Below are positions 7,690-16,145 of a stretch of DNA of 64,000 nucleotides, piece by piece. Source of the DNA: Cohaesibacter sp. ES.047 (GTDB taxonomy: Bacteria; Pseudomonadota; Alphaproteobacteria; Rhizobiales; Cohaesibacteraceae); contig NZ_LT907844.1 in the NCBI RefSeq assembly GCF_900215505.1, forward strand, positions 1,708,501 to 1,772,500. Direction: 5' to 3'. Position numbers and translations under genes: made by a program. The number at the start of each line of letters is the position of its first letter. The first letter of the stretch is position 1. The notes under the pieces are model-generated. The model had not been told where the DNA came from. It searched no databases and saw only the letters and a list, made by a program, of their open reading frames with translations.

Positions 7690-7801
7690 GGTGCAATCTC
7701 CTTCGTTTTGGCAATTACGTTCGTTCCGTTCGATGACAAACCAATGCGAACCCATCGCCAAAGGTTCCGAGAAATCGCGAAGATTTTTCTTAGAAATTTT
7801 T

Positions 7802-7826
7802 GGAACCATCCGTAGCCTTGCGCGTT
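7802..7826 (+). promoter_or_regulatory. EcfG promoter before mscS-kinase operon
   Basis: GGAAC, 17 bases ending in C, then GTT. It gives a leader of roughly 110-130 bases before the MscS start codon. Confidence 0.78.
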
Positions 7827-7966
7827 CAAGACCATAATGAGTGTCTCGCTCTCTGGCATGTGTCTCCACTCCGAGGAGATCCTCTTGCAGGGGTCTTTGT
7901 ATTGGTGAGTGGCATTGCCTGAAGGGCGCAGCACAAAAAAGAATGATCGAGCTGTGGGCAGTATTT

Positions 7967-8866
7967 ATGGAAAACCAGATTGAGACACTTAATCAGAATG
8001 TGAACGCGGCGGTCACGACCCTCAACGGTTTGACCGAGGGCTTTTTTGCCCTGTTGCCTCAGGCGGCTATCGCACTTGTCGTTCTGATTCTGATGGTTGT
8101 TGTTGCATCCATCATCAAGCGGATCGTTGTGCGCGTCGTCACCATGCGCGCCTCATCGGGGGTCGGGGTAGCATTGGGGCGGATTGCCTATACCCTGACG
8201 ATTTTTGCCGGGCTTCTGTTTGCGGTTGCAATCATCGCTCCAAGTATTGGCGCCGCCGAATTGTTGCAGGTTTTGGGCGTTGGGTCGGTTGCCATTGGCT
8301 TTGCCTTTCGGGATATTCTGCAGAATTTCCTCGCTGGGCTTTTGTTGCTGCTGCGCCAGCCCTTCTTTGAAGGTGACTGGGTCAAGTTCGGCAGTCACGA
8401 AGGCATCGTCACGGAGATCTCGACCCGCTCGACCTGGATCAAGACGTTTGACGGGCGGGATATTGCCATTCCAAATGGAGAAATCTTCACCAACTCGCTT
8501 ACGGTCATGACCCGAGATCCGATGATCCGCAGCGATTACGAATTTGGTATCGCCTATGACGCTGATATTGGACAGGCAAAGACCGTGATCCTTGAGGCTG
8601 CCAGAAAGGTGAAGGGCGTTTCAGAGGAAAAGGGGCCCGATATCGGTGTTTCGGACCTTGCGGCTTCATCTGTCAACTTGCGCCTTCGTTGGTGGACCAC
8701 AACGGATGATGTCTATGGTGCGAAACTTGAAATGTTGCAGAAGGTCAAGGAAGCCCTTGATGCAGCCGGCATATCCATTCCATTTCCTCATCGGCAGCTG
8801 ATCCTGGAGGACGCGGCTTTCGAGGTCATTTCCAATCGTTCCGACGCACCTGTTGCGTCGGCTTGA
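7967..8866 (+). CDS. MscS-type small-conductance mechanosensitive channel
   Basis: The 299-aa product has three transmembrane helices (about 28-47, 66-90, 95-120 with the TM3-like GVGSVAIGFAFRDILQNFLAG) and the MscS beta domain (QPFFEGDWVKFGSHEGIVTEIS, RDIAIPNGEIFTNSL). Such channels release solutes on hypo-osmotic shock. An alternative ATG at 7943 adds eight residues; neither has a strong ribosome-binding site. The adjacent kinase gene begins within 30 bases, so the two probably share a transcript from the EcfG promoter. This fits a stress-induced osmotic valve next to osmolyte synthesis genes. Confidence 0.9.
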   Translation: MENQIETLNQNVNAAVTTLNGLTEGFFALLPQAAIALVVLILMVVVASIIKRIVVRVVTMRASSGVGVALGRIAYTLTIFAGLLFAVAIIAPSIGAAELLQVLGVGSVAIGFAFRDILQNFLAGLLLLLRQPFFEGDWVKFGSHEGIVTEISTRSTWIKTFDGRDIAIPNGEIFTNSLTVMTRDPMIRSDYEFGIAYDADIGQAKTVILEAARKVKGVSEEKGPDIGVSDLAASSVNLRLRWWTTTDDVYGAKLEMLQKVKEALDAAGISIPFPHRQLILEDAAFEVISNRSDAPVASA

Positions 8867-8895
8867 GTAACAACACCCACGCGTTCAGACAGAAA

Positions 8896-10383
8896 ATGAC
8901 CAGTCCCGACGTTTTGAATGAAAAACTGACCCCCCTATTGCAAGATAAGGCCCGGCTTCGCACTGTCCAGCAGATTGCGGAGCTCGGCGTGTCTTCAGAT
9001 CCCGATTTCGACACGGCTATCGATCTTATCAAGGCCAAGTTCGGAGCTGAAGCGGCCTTTGTTGCCATCATTGATGAAAGCGAAGTCCACTATCAGACGA
9101 TATCTGGCGAGTCTTTGCCGGATGGCGAGGCGCTTGATGGTATCGCACGGCTGAGCCTTGAGGGCCATTCCGGCCAGATGCTTTTGTCCGGCGAGGGCGA
9201 AGGCGTGAGCGAAGCCAGCGCCAAGATGGTGCTTGGTGTGCCTTTGAGCGTCGGAGGACAACGCATCGGTTCGCTGTGCCTGATCGGTTTGAAGCCCGAG
9301 CAGGAGAGAGCCGCTACAGACGTCGCCCATCAAGGCCTGATGGCGCAAGCGCAGTTTCTCAGTTCCCTGTTCGAGCTGAAGAGATCGGCACGCAAGAACG
9401 CCATGAGCGAGTTGCATTTGTCGCGTGCCAACGTGCGTTATGCGCTGGCGCTCAAGGCAGGAGGGATTGCGACCTTCAGTTGGGATCGTGAGGCGGACAT
9501 CATTGAATGCGATGCATTGTCACTTGAGTTTCTTGATCTTGAGGGGGCATCGCAGATCTCGTCGCGTCGGGTGCTGCGCCAAATCGATCCAAAAGACCTT
9601 CATGCGATTCGGCACACAGCGGAGCAGTTGCTCGGCAGCGATGATGACGTGTCTTTCGAGTTTCGTGTTCGCACGACCGGGCGCTATCTTCTTGCCCTGT
9701 GTCATGTGATGGAAAGCGATGACGAGGGCAAGCCGCTCAAATTGATCGGTGTGGTTCTGGATCTGACGAACAGCAAGCAGTCCGAAGCAAAGATGCGGCT
9801 GCTACTCAGAGAGGTCAATCACCGGGTCAAGAACATGCTCGCGATGTTGCAATCGCTGGCCGGACAGACGCTGCGTCATTCCCAGACGCCCGAGGGCTTC
9901 ACCCGCGCATTCTCTGGTCGTTTGCAGGCGCTTGCCAGTTCTCACAGCCTTTTGTCGGATCAGGAGTGGGATGATATCGAGCTGTCCAATTTGCTGCGCA
10001 CCCAGATCAAGCCCTATGCCAGCCATTTTGACGAGCAGGTCATCATTGAGGGGCCTAGCTACACGGTGGATGCGGATGCGGCCATCGCGCTGGGGTTGGC
10101 GGTGCACGAGCTCGCAACAAATGCCATGCGTCATGGCGCGCTTTCGCGCCGGGAGGGACGCCTACATATCAAGATGCTCGTTCAGGGAGCTGGTGCGTCC
10201 GCGCGGTTGACCATCGCGTGGACAGAGCAAGGCGGGCCTGTTCTCGAGGAACAGGCGCACCGGCAAGGATTCGGCTCTATCCTGATCAAGCACAGTCTTG
10301 ACAAAATCATAGGGAGCCGTGTTCGTATTCGGTTCGATCCGACTGGTGCTGTGGTGGAGTTTTCACTTCCTTTAAAGAAATAG
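8896..10383 (+). CDS. GAF-PAS HWE-family histidine kinase, cytoplasmic
   Basis: The 495-aa protein has no transmembrane segment. A GAF domain (about 20-165: FGAEAAFVAIIDE, LGVPLSVGGQRIGSLCLIG) is followed by a PAS domain (about 175-290) and an HWE kinase with VNHRVKNMLAML (His309), HELATNAMRHGALS, WTEQGGP and GFGSILI. A TTG at 8863 overlapping the mscS stop is an alternative start. HWE kinases with sensory PAS/GAF domains are known inputs to PhyR. Co-transcription with an MscS channel from an EcfG promoter suggests a feedback kinase, by inference. Confidence 0.88.
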   Translation: MTSPDVLNEKLTPLLQDKARLRTVQQIAELGVSSDPDFDTAIDLIKAKFGAEAAFVAIIDESEVHYQTISGESLPDGEALDGIARLSLEGHSGQMLLSGEGEGVSEASAKMVLGVPLSVGGQRIGSLCLIGLKPEQERAATDVAHQGLMAQAQFLSSLFELKRSARKNAMSELHLSRANVRYALALKAGGIATFSWDREADIIECDALSLEFLDLEGASQISSRRVLRQIDPKDLHAIRHTAEQLLGSDDDVSFEFRVRTTGRYLLALCHVMESDDEGKPLKLIGVVLDLTNSKQSEAKMRLLLREVNHRVKNMLAMLQSLAGQTLRHSQTPEGFTRAFSGRLQALASSHSLLSDQEWDDIELSNLLRTQIKPYASHFDEQVIIEGPSYTVDADAAIALGLAVHELATNAMRHGALSRREGRLHIKMLVQGAGASARLTIAWTEQGGPVLEEQAHRQGFGSILIKHSLDKIIGSRVRIRFDPTGAVVEFSLPLKK

Positions 10384-10428
10384 AAAGGGTCTCGCTACCC
10401 GTTGTTGTTGGCTGTGATTATGGTTTGA

Positions 10429-10453
10429 GGAACAATATTCTGTCTGTTGCGTT
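10429..10453 (+). promoter_or_regulatory. EcfG promoter before PRC-barrel gene
   Basis: GGAAC, 17 bases ending in C, then GTT, about 90 bases before the PRC-barrel gene start. Confidence 0.82.
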
Positions 10454-10543
10454 TTGTATTTGAAGGGTTGGAAGAGTGCTTTTAGCCCAACGAAATTTAT
10501 TTCGATTTGTTTGTTGGAATAGGAACGAACAGGAGAGACGAAA

Positions 10544-11365
10544 ATGAAACTCAAGCTGATTGCTACGACTGCAATGATGGCCATTCTATCGACCGGTGCG
10601 ATGGCTGCCGAAAAGACTGATCAGGCTGCCGGAGAGAAGACATCTCCCGAATTGACGTTCAACATCTTTTCATCGACCGTTTCTCCTGAAGCGACCGTGA
10701 GCCGAAACGGCTATCTGTCTGCGAAACCCGGGCAGGTGTTGGCCACTGGTCTGCTTGGCAAGGAAGTTTATTCCGGAGCGCCGAATGGCGATGAGGAGCC
10801 CGAACTGATCGGCGATGTCAATGATATTGTCATGACCGGTGATGGTGTTGCGAAAGCGGCAGTGATCGGCGTTGGCGGCTTCGTCGGCCTTGGCGAGAAG
10901 GATGTCGCTGTGGACTTCAAACGCATTCAGTGGCGAGCCTGGGATGGTGAACCGCATCTTGTTCTGACGACTTCGAAAGAAGATCTGGAGACGGCTCCGG
11001 AATTCAACCGCGAAGGCGTGACCATGATGCAGGATGCCAACATGCTGGTCATCGATCAGAGCAATCTCAGTGCGGATCGTCTGATCGGGACGTCAGTGTA
11101 TGGCAAGGAGCAAGGAGAGCTTGATGACATCGGCGAGATTGGTGATGTGATCCTGACGCCTGACCAGAAGATTGAAGCCTATGTTGTCGATGTTGGCGGC
11201 TTTCTGGGTATTGGTGCCAAGCCCGTCGAGATGTCTGCTTCGCAGTTGACGGTCTATGTCGATGCCGCTGGCGCGTTGCATGTCTACACGCCTTTCACGC
11301 GAGCCGAGCTGGAAGGCATGCCCGCATATGAAGTCGACAATGAACAGATCAGCCTGACGCGCTGA
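10544..11365 (+). CDS. Secreted double PRC-barrel protein
   Basis: The 273-aa product has a signal peptide (KLKLIATTAMMAILSTGAMAAE) and two PRC-barrel repeats. The first is at about 60-140 (LLGKEVYS, LIGDVNDIVMTGDG, VIGVGGFVGLGEKDVAV) and the second at about 180-255 (GTSVYGKEQGELDDIGEIGD, YVVDVGGFLGIGAKPVEM). Such periplasmic PRC-barrel proteins are common stress-induced proteins in Rhizobiales, with no established biochemical role. An AGGAGA site precedes the ATG, and the upstream EcfG promoter ties the gene to the general stress response. Confidence 0.88.
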   Translation: MKLKLIATTAMMAILSTGAMAAEKTDQAAGEKTSPELTFNIFSSTVSPEATVSRNGYLSAKPGQVLATGLLGKEVYSGAPNGDEEPELIGDVNDIVMTGDGVAKAAVIGVGGFVGLGEKDVAVDFKRIQWRAWDGEPHLVLTTSKEDLETAPEFNREGVTMMQDANMLVIDQSNLSADRLIGTSVYGKEQGELDDIGEIGDVILTPDQKIEAYVVDVGGFLGIGAKPVEMSASQLTVYVDAAGALHVYTPFTRAELEGMPAYEVDNEQISLTR

Positions 11366-11434
11366 TGCTCCTGTCCGGCAATTGTCTGGTTGCGGCTTGC
11401 CTTAAAATCGAATGACCCCGTGACCAAATAAAAT

Positions 11435-11480
11435 CGCCTGCCGAACCGCTCCGAGAGTGCTGGAGCGAGTTCGGCAGGCG
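11435..11480 (-). terminator. Terminator of the TRAP/DUF2848 operon
   Basis: A perfect 12-bp stem (CGCCTGCCGAAC) continues as an inner 6-bp stem (CGCTCC/GGAGCG). On the minus strand it is followed by ATTTTATTT. It lies 53 bases beyond the DUF2848 stop codon. Confidence 0.75.
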
Positions 11481-11532
11481 GTCCCCACGTATATAGATTG
11501 AGCGGCCAAGAACGTCCGGCGCACCCTTTTCC

Positions 11533-12195
11533 CTAGCTGATTTCGGGCAGTGTCTTGAGCTCATAGGACAGAGTGATGCTGCGCGACAGGATCGGGTCCT
11601 CCAGTTCCAGCTTGTATTGGCTGGCAGGGCGCACCCCGCCGATTGCGCCGAGGGTTCCGCACAACATGGCGGAGTTACTTGGCAGTCGCGCTCCCTTGAT
11701 CAGCTCCGTGATCGGCCGGATGGCTTTGACCTCGCCTTGCTGATAGAGCGTCCACTCCCCTTTTTCCATGATGAAGCAGCGTAGCACGAGACTGTCGAGA
11801 TGGTCGGCGACGTCTTCATACGGCCACAGTTCGGTTGCCACGGGCTTGGGGCAGATCTGTTTCGAGGCAGCAACGGACGCAGCTTCGATCTTGCGATCCG
11901 TGTGATCCGAGCCAAGGCCGATGTAAAAGCTCTCGCCATCCTTGATCAGCAAAGGCTCGACCTCGCCGGAGGTTTCGTGCCCGAGCACCTCGATGGTGGT
12001 TGACTGGGTGAGAGTGGTCGCCGATACGCGGTAGTAGAGCGGGATCGTTGAAGGGGGGGAAACACCCAAAGCGGACAGTTCGTCGATGTGGTGCTGCACA
12101 GCGCTGGTGTCGCGGCCCGTCCAGCCGGCCACAACGACGTGGCTGATGTCAAGATCGAGGTCATTTCCCAAGCAGGTAAATTTCATTTTGTTCAT
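11533..12195 (-). CDS. DUF2848 family protein
   Basis: The 220-aa product matches DUF2848: an N-terminal VVVAGWTGRD, HHIDELSALGV, PPSTIPLYYRV, GHETSGEVEP, a YIGLGSDHTDRKIE core and ELWPYEDVADHLD. The family resembles the fumarylacetoacetase fold and is found beside catabolic and transport genes; no reaction is established. It is the last gene of an operon with a TRAP transporter and a DUF1445 protein, so it likely processes the imported compound. An in-frame ATG three codons in (12186) may be the true start. Confidence 0.82.
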   Translation of the reverse strand: MNKMKFTCLGNDLDLDISHVVVAGWTGRDTSAVQHHIDELSALGVSPPSTIPLYYRVSATTLTQSTTIEVLGHETSGEVEPLLIKDGESFYIGLGSDHTDRKIEAASVAASKQICPKPVATELWPYEDVADHLDSLVLRCFIMEKGEWTLYQQGEVKAIRPITELIKGARLPSNSAMLCGTLGAIGGVRPASQYKLELEDPILSRSITLSYELKTLPEIS

Positions 12196-12253
12196 TCATC
12201 CTTGCGTTGGCTATCCATGTGTCGGCCCGGAGGCCATATCCATATTCACTGCC

Positions 12254-13543
12254 TTACTGCAGCATTCTGGGCAAAATAAGAGCGAGATCGGGATAGGCGA
12301 TCAATAGCCCCACCATGACCAGCATGGTCAGGGCGTAGGGAGCCGCGCCGAGCATGACTTCGCTCATGTTGCCGCTTTTGCGAGCGCCTTGGACCACATA
12401 GAGGTTGAGCCCGACCGGTGGCGTGATCAAAGCCATTTCCACCAGTACAATCATCAGGATGCCGAACCATATGGGATCATAGCCAAGCCCAACCACGATG
12501 GGAACGACGATGGGAATGGTGACGACCATCAACGACAGGGTTTCGATGAAGAAACCCAGCACAATATAGATGAGCACGATGACCATGATGGTCATGAGGC
12601 TGCCAAATCCAAGCCCTTCGAGAAACCCGCGCATGACACTGCTCAGGCCCGCAGCCGACAGGGTAAAGTTGAGGAAGGATGCACCGATGATCACCAGCAT
12701 GATCATGGACGTCACCTTAATGGTGCCGATGATGCTTTCGGCGATCATGCCCATCGACACGCCGCCAAAGATCAGGGCGATCACAAGTGCGCCACCAACG
12801 CCCACAGAGGCGGCTTCGGTCGGGGTTGCCCAGCCGTTGTAGATGGAGCCGATGATGGCGCTGAAAAGCAGTATGATGGGCAGCAATTCGGCAAGCCCGC
12901 CCAGTCTTTCGCGAAACGTGAATTTGCGCCGTTCTCCGCCTAGATGGGGGGCGATTGTGCAGATGATTGCCGTCACCAGCATGAAAGCCAGTGCCAGCAA
13001 TATGCCCGGCAACAGACCCGCGAGGAATAGCTGCGGGATTGATGTCTGGGTCAGAAATCCATAGACAATCAGGTTGATCGAGGGCGGGATCATAATCCCG
13101 AGCGTGCCGCCCGCGGCAATGGCACCGGAGAAGAGCTTGGGGTCGTAGCCGAGGCGTTCGGCCTGCGGCATGGCGACGGTGGAAACGGTCGCGGCGGTGG
13201 CAACCGAAGAGCCGGATGTCGCCGAGAACATGGTGGCGGTCGCCACGTTGGCATGAATGAGGCCACCCGGCATCCAGGAAACCCACTTGTCGAGGGCCGC
13301 ATAGGTGCGCTCTGCAATGCCGCTACGCACGAGAATCTCGCCGAGCAGGACAAAGAAGGGGATGGCGATCAGCGTGGCGCTGTTGGAGGTGGACCAGACC
13401 ATGTTGCCCAGACCGCGCAGCAATGGAAAGGCGCTGAAGAATTCGTCAATCCCGAAGCCGAGCAGAAACAGAACGATGCCAACAGGAATGGACAGGCTCA
13501 AAAGGCCCAAAAGGCCAATGGTAAGGAAGGGAATCATAGCCAT
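12254..13543 (-). CDS. dctM: TRAP transporter large permease subunit (DctM)
   Basis: The 429-aa integral membrane protein has about twelve hydrophobic helices and DctM motifs: PFFVLLGEILVRSGIAERTY, ATMFSATSGSSVATAATVST, GAIAAGGTLGIMIPPSINLIVYG and ALITPPVGLNLYVVQG near the C-terminus. DctM carries the substrate and sodium path of TRAP transporters. Its start overlaps the DctQ gene by 10 bases, which indicates translational coupling. Confidence 0.95.
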   Translation of the reverse strand: MAMIPFLTIGLLGLLSLSIPVGIVLFLLGFGIDEFFSAFPLLRGLGNMVWSTSNSATLIAIPFFVLLGEILVRSGIAERTYAALDKWVSWMPGGLIHANVATATMFSATSGSSVATAATVSTVAMPQAERLGYDPKLFSGAIAAGGTLGIMIPPSINLIVYGFLTQTSIPQLFLAGLLPGILLALAFMLVTAIICTIAPHLGGERRKFTFRERLGGLAELLPIILLFSAIIGSIYNGWATPTEAASVGVGGALVIALIFGGVSMGMIAESIIGTIKVTSMIMLVIIGASFLNFTLSAAGLSSVMRGFLEGLGFGSLMTIMVIVLIYIVLGFFIETLSLMVVTIPIVVPIVVGLGYDPIWFGILMIVLVEMALITPPVGLNLYVVQGARKSGNMSEVMLGAAPYALTMLVMVGLLIAYPDLALILPRMLQ

Positions 13544-14094
13544 TCCTCCTCTGCATTGGCGATGCCAATCGTTCTTTCACTCGTCTGGAACTCGCCCTTG
13601 ACGATCAAGGCCCCGGCGGCAACAAAAACAATCCATGATGAGATGGCGAACCATATCCAACCGGCAAACCATGGGATCTGCACCCAGATCAGGGGGGTCT
13701 CCAATGGTGTGTTGGCGGTCGAGGAATTCTTGAGGGAGGTTGCAACGACGGGCCAGCATTGCTTGGCGATGATGCTGACGGTCAATGACAGCATCAACAA
13801 TGCAAAAAGATCAAGCATGGCGCGGCCCTTCTGCGGGGCAAGGCTCCGCAGAAAGTCAATTCGGACGTGAGACAGCTCTGTCAGAGCGAAGCTCATGCCC
13901 CAGGCGGTGGCGATTGCCATCACATATCCAGTGATTTCATCCGTTCCACCGAAAGAGGAGCCAACCTGGCGCAGCGTGATATCCGCAAGCACCAATGTCG
14001 CGCAGGCAAACAGAATTGCGCCGACCAGCAGCGCAATCCATTTGTTCAGTATGCGGACGCCCCGAAGGGTGCTTTCCGCTCTGTCTACAAGCAT
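13534..14094 (-). CDS. dctQ: TRAP transporter small permease subunit (DctQ)
   Basis: The 186-aa product has four transmembrane helices (about 18-38, 55-75, 97-115, 143-163). The segment ELSHVRIDFL after helix 2 is typical of DctQ, which pairs with DctM in the membrane. It lies 24 bases after the solute-binding gene and overlaps dctM. Confidence 0.92.
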   Translation of the reverse strand: MLVDRAESTLRGVRILNKWIALLVGAILFACATLVLADITLRQVGSSFGGTDEITGYVMAIATAWGMSFALTELSHVRIDFLRSLAPQKGRAMLDLFALLMLSLTVSIIAKQCWPVVATSLKNSSTANTPLETPLIWVQIPWFAGWIWFAISSWIVFVAAGALIVKGEFQTSERTIGIANAEEEWL

Positions 14095-14118
14095 CTCGGT
14101 TTCCCTGTCTTGAGGTAC

Positions 14119-15156
14119 TTATTTGACAGGGACGGTGACACCGACCACTTTGCCGACGCTGTCGTTCCAACGGGCTGCCCAGTCGCTACCAGCGCGTTCC
14201 GCCCATTCTGGCAGCACCTTGGTTTCGAGGATTTCACGGGCCTTGGCGATATCAGCATCAGATGCTTCAACGAGGGTCATATCGCGAACTTCACCGGACT
14301 TGCATTCACCTTCGCCTGTCAGGCAGGCAACGTCGTTGACCAGAGCACCCTGAGCGGAAGCCCATGCTGGTGCTTCGAAATTCTCGGCAACCTGCGTGGT
14401 GATCAGCTCTTGGGTTTCGGCGTCAAGCGCGTTCCACTTGTCCATGTTCATGGCGGTGACAACCGGATCCCAGCCACCAAGCGGGATGGTCAGCAGATGG
14501 GTGGAAACTTCCCACCAGCCAGCGCTGTAGCCAGACCCAGCACCGGTGACGGCACAGTCGACAACACCTTTTTGCAGTGCGCCCGGCACTTCAGAGAAGG
14601 CCACGTTGACGCCTTCTGCCCCGAGGGCTTCAAGGAATTTGGCGGTCATGCGGCCGGATGCCCGCACTTTCAGGCCCTTCAGGTCGTCAAGATTGTTGAT
14701 TTCCTTGTTGCAGAAAACGACCTGTGGCGGATAAGGCGCGATGGCCAGAAGCTTGGAGTTGAAACGATCCTTGAAGATGTCAGCAACCATCGGGCGGGCG
14801 GCGTCGACCGCTGCCTTGGCTTTGTCCGCATCCATGGCGACGAGCGGCACGTCGAGGCCTTCAAGCTCTGGGGCATCGGATACGGCATAGTCGCCGACGG
14901 TCATGCCAACGTCATAGACGCCCTGACCGAGCAGGCGGAAGACATCGGCAACGCCGAGGTTCATTTCGTTGTGGGTGGTAACCTGCGTGGTAATCTTGCC
15001 GCCCGAAGCCTCGGGCAGGGTTTTGCCCCAGAAGGGGGCTTCATATTGATTGTAAAGTGGCAGGCTTGACCAGCTGCCAACCACCGAAAGCTCTTCGGCC
15101 ATGGCCGGCATTGTAAAAGCAACAGCAGCAGTGAAGGCGAGAAGTGTCCGTTTCAT
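14119..15156 (-). CDS. TRAP transporter solute-binding protein (DctP family)
   Basis: The 345-aa periplasmic protein has a signal peptide (KRTLLAFTAAVAFTMPAMA) and the DctP fold: NNLDDLKGLKVRASGRMT (with the Arg that usually binds a substrate carboxylate), FSEVPGALQKGVVDCAV and GWDPVVTAMN. The ligand is probably a carboxylate. Neighbouring DUF1445 and DUF2848 genes suggest an amino-acid-derived or oxo-acid compound, but this is inference. Confidence 0.92.
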   Translation of the reverse strand: MKRTLLAFTAAVAFTMPAMAEELSVVGSWSSLPLYNQYEAPFWGKTLPEASGGKITTQVTTHNEMNLGVADVFRLLGQGVYDVGMTVGDYAVSDAPELEGLDVPLVAMDADKAKAAVDAARPMVADIFKDRFNSKLLAIAPYPPQVVFCNKEINNLDDLKGLKVRASGRMTAKFLEALGAEGVNVAFSEVPGALQKGVVDCAVTGAGSGYSAGWWEVSTHLLTIPLGGWDPVVTAMNMDKWNALDAETQELITTQVAENFEAPAWASAQGALVNDVACLTGEGECKSGEVRDMTLVEASDADIAKAREILETKVLPEWAERAGSDWAARWNDSVGKVVGVTVPVK

Positions 15157-15180
15157 ATGGAATCTCCGTTGTCGGTTCCC

Positions 15181-16005
15181 TTATTTGGAATTTGGAAGGT
15201 TTATTATTGGCACCTCTGCATCATTTGGTATGTCCGTGACGAGCATGTGCCCCGGTTTATGTGTGATGCAGATCGGCAGTTTTGCGTTTTGTATCGAGGC
15301 TTGGGGTGTGACACCGCAGGCCCAGAATACGGGCACGTGATTGTCCAGTTCCGGAGCGGGATCGCCCCAGTCTGGTTTTGAAAGATCGCTGATGCCGATC
15401 TCGGCAGGGTCTCCGACGTGAACCGGAGCGCCGTGCGCCAGCGGGAATTTTCGGGTGATGGCTTTTGCCTCTTCTACCCGATCTTTCGGAATCATCCGCA
15501 TGGATACCACCAGAGAGCCGGAAAAGGGCCCGGCTGGCACGGTGGGGATTGCGGTCTTGTACATGGGAACTGTCGTATTGTTGGTAATATGCCAGACATC
15601 GATGCCTGCGGCCAGCAGGGCATGCTCGAATGTGAAGGAGCAGCCAAGGGCAAAGGCAACCATATCATCGGTCCAGAGGTCGGAGACATCCGTGACCTCT
15701 TCCGACAGCAGCCCGCCGCGGTAGATGTAGTAGGCCGGAACATCGGTGCGGATGTCAATGTCCTTGCCAGCGGTCGACATGATCGGATTACCGGTGTCAG
15801 AGACCGCAATGAGCGGGCAGGGCTTGGGGTTTCTTTGACAAAATCTCATGAAATCGAGCGCTTGAATCGCTGGCATAATGACAACGTTGGCTTGCAACAT
15901 GCCATCGCCCAGCCCGGCGGTGTGGCGGGAATAGTCGCCATGCCGAATGACCTGTCGCAGGGCATCGGTCGTTTTTGATTTCAGTGATTGATAGTCCGGG
16001 GCCAT
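15181..16005 (-). CDS. DUF1445 putative hydro-lyase (D-glutamate cyclase family)
   Basis: The 274-aa product shows the DUF1445 pattern: RQVIRHGDYSRHTAGLGDG, ANVVIMPAIQALDFMRFCQRN, a GCSFTFEHALLAAGI block, PAGPFSGSLVVSMR, and THKPGHMLVTDIPN near the C-terminus. The mammalian relative turns D-glutamate into 5-oxo-D-proline; bacterial members are annotated only as putative hydro-lyases. It is the first gene of the TRAP operon and divergent from the LysR gene, so it may act on the imported acid. Confidence 0.88.
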   Translation of the reverse strand: MAPDYQSLKSKTTDALRQVIRHGDYSRHTAGLGDGMLQANVVIMPAIQALDFMRFCQRNPKPCPLIAVSDTGNPIMSTAGKDIDIRTDVPAYYIYRGGLLSEEVTDVSDLWTDDMVAFALGCSFTFEHALLAAGIDVWHITNNTTVPMYKTAIPTVPAGPFSGSLVVSMRMIPKDRVEEAKAITRKFPLAHGAPVHVGDPAEIGISDLSKPDWGDPAPELDNHVPVFWACGVTPQASIQNAKLPICITHKPGHMLVTDIPNDAEVPIINLPNSK

Positions 16006-16060
16006 GGCTCATCCTTTGCTTTCCAAAAATCAAGCGGATGGCGGAGTAAAAATCAAATCG

Positions 16061-16097
16061 ATATTTTTACGTCATAATGATAAAAATATTTTATCAT
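16061..16097. promoter_or_regulatory. Nested dyads, likely LysR-regulator operator
   Basis: Two overlapping inverted repeats lie in the divergent gap: ATATTTTTA with TAAAAATAT eleven bases apart (16061-16089), and ATGATAAAA with TTTTATCAT three bases apart (16077-16097). LysR proteins bind T-N11-A dyads in this position to control the divergent operon and themselves. Confidence 0.7.
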
Positions 16098-16145
16098 CTT
16101 TGCGCGGTGCCTGACCAAATGGGCCCTTTGAGAGGGAATGAGTAC

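Noticed and set aside
7702-7727. Possible EcfG promoter before the DUF883 gene (minus strand)
   Set aside because: GGAAC is present but the -10 position reads CGAA rather than CGTT.
13867-15069. Long plus-strand frame of 400 codons
   Set aside because: It is antisense to the TRAP dctQ and binding-protein genes, whose families are certain.
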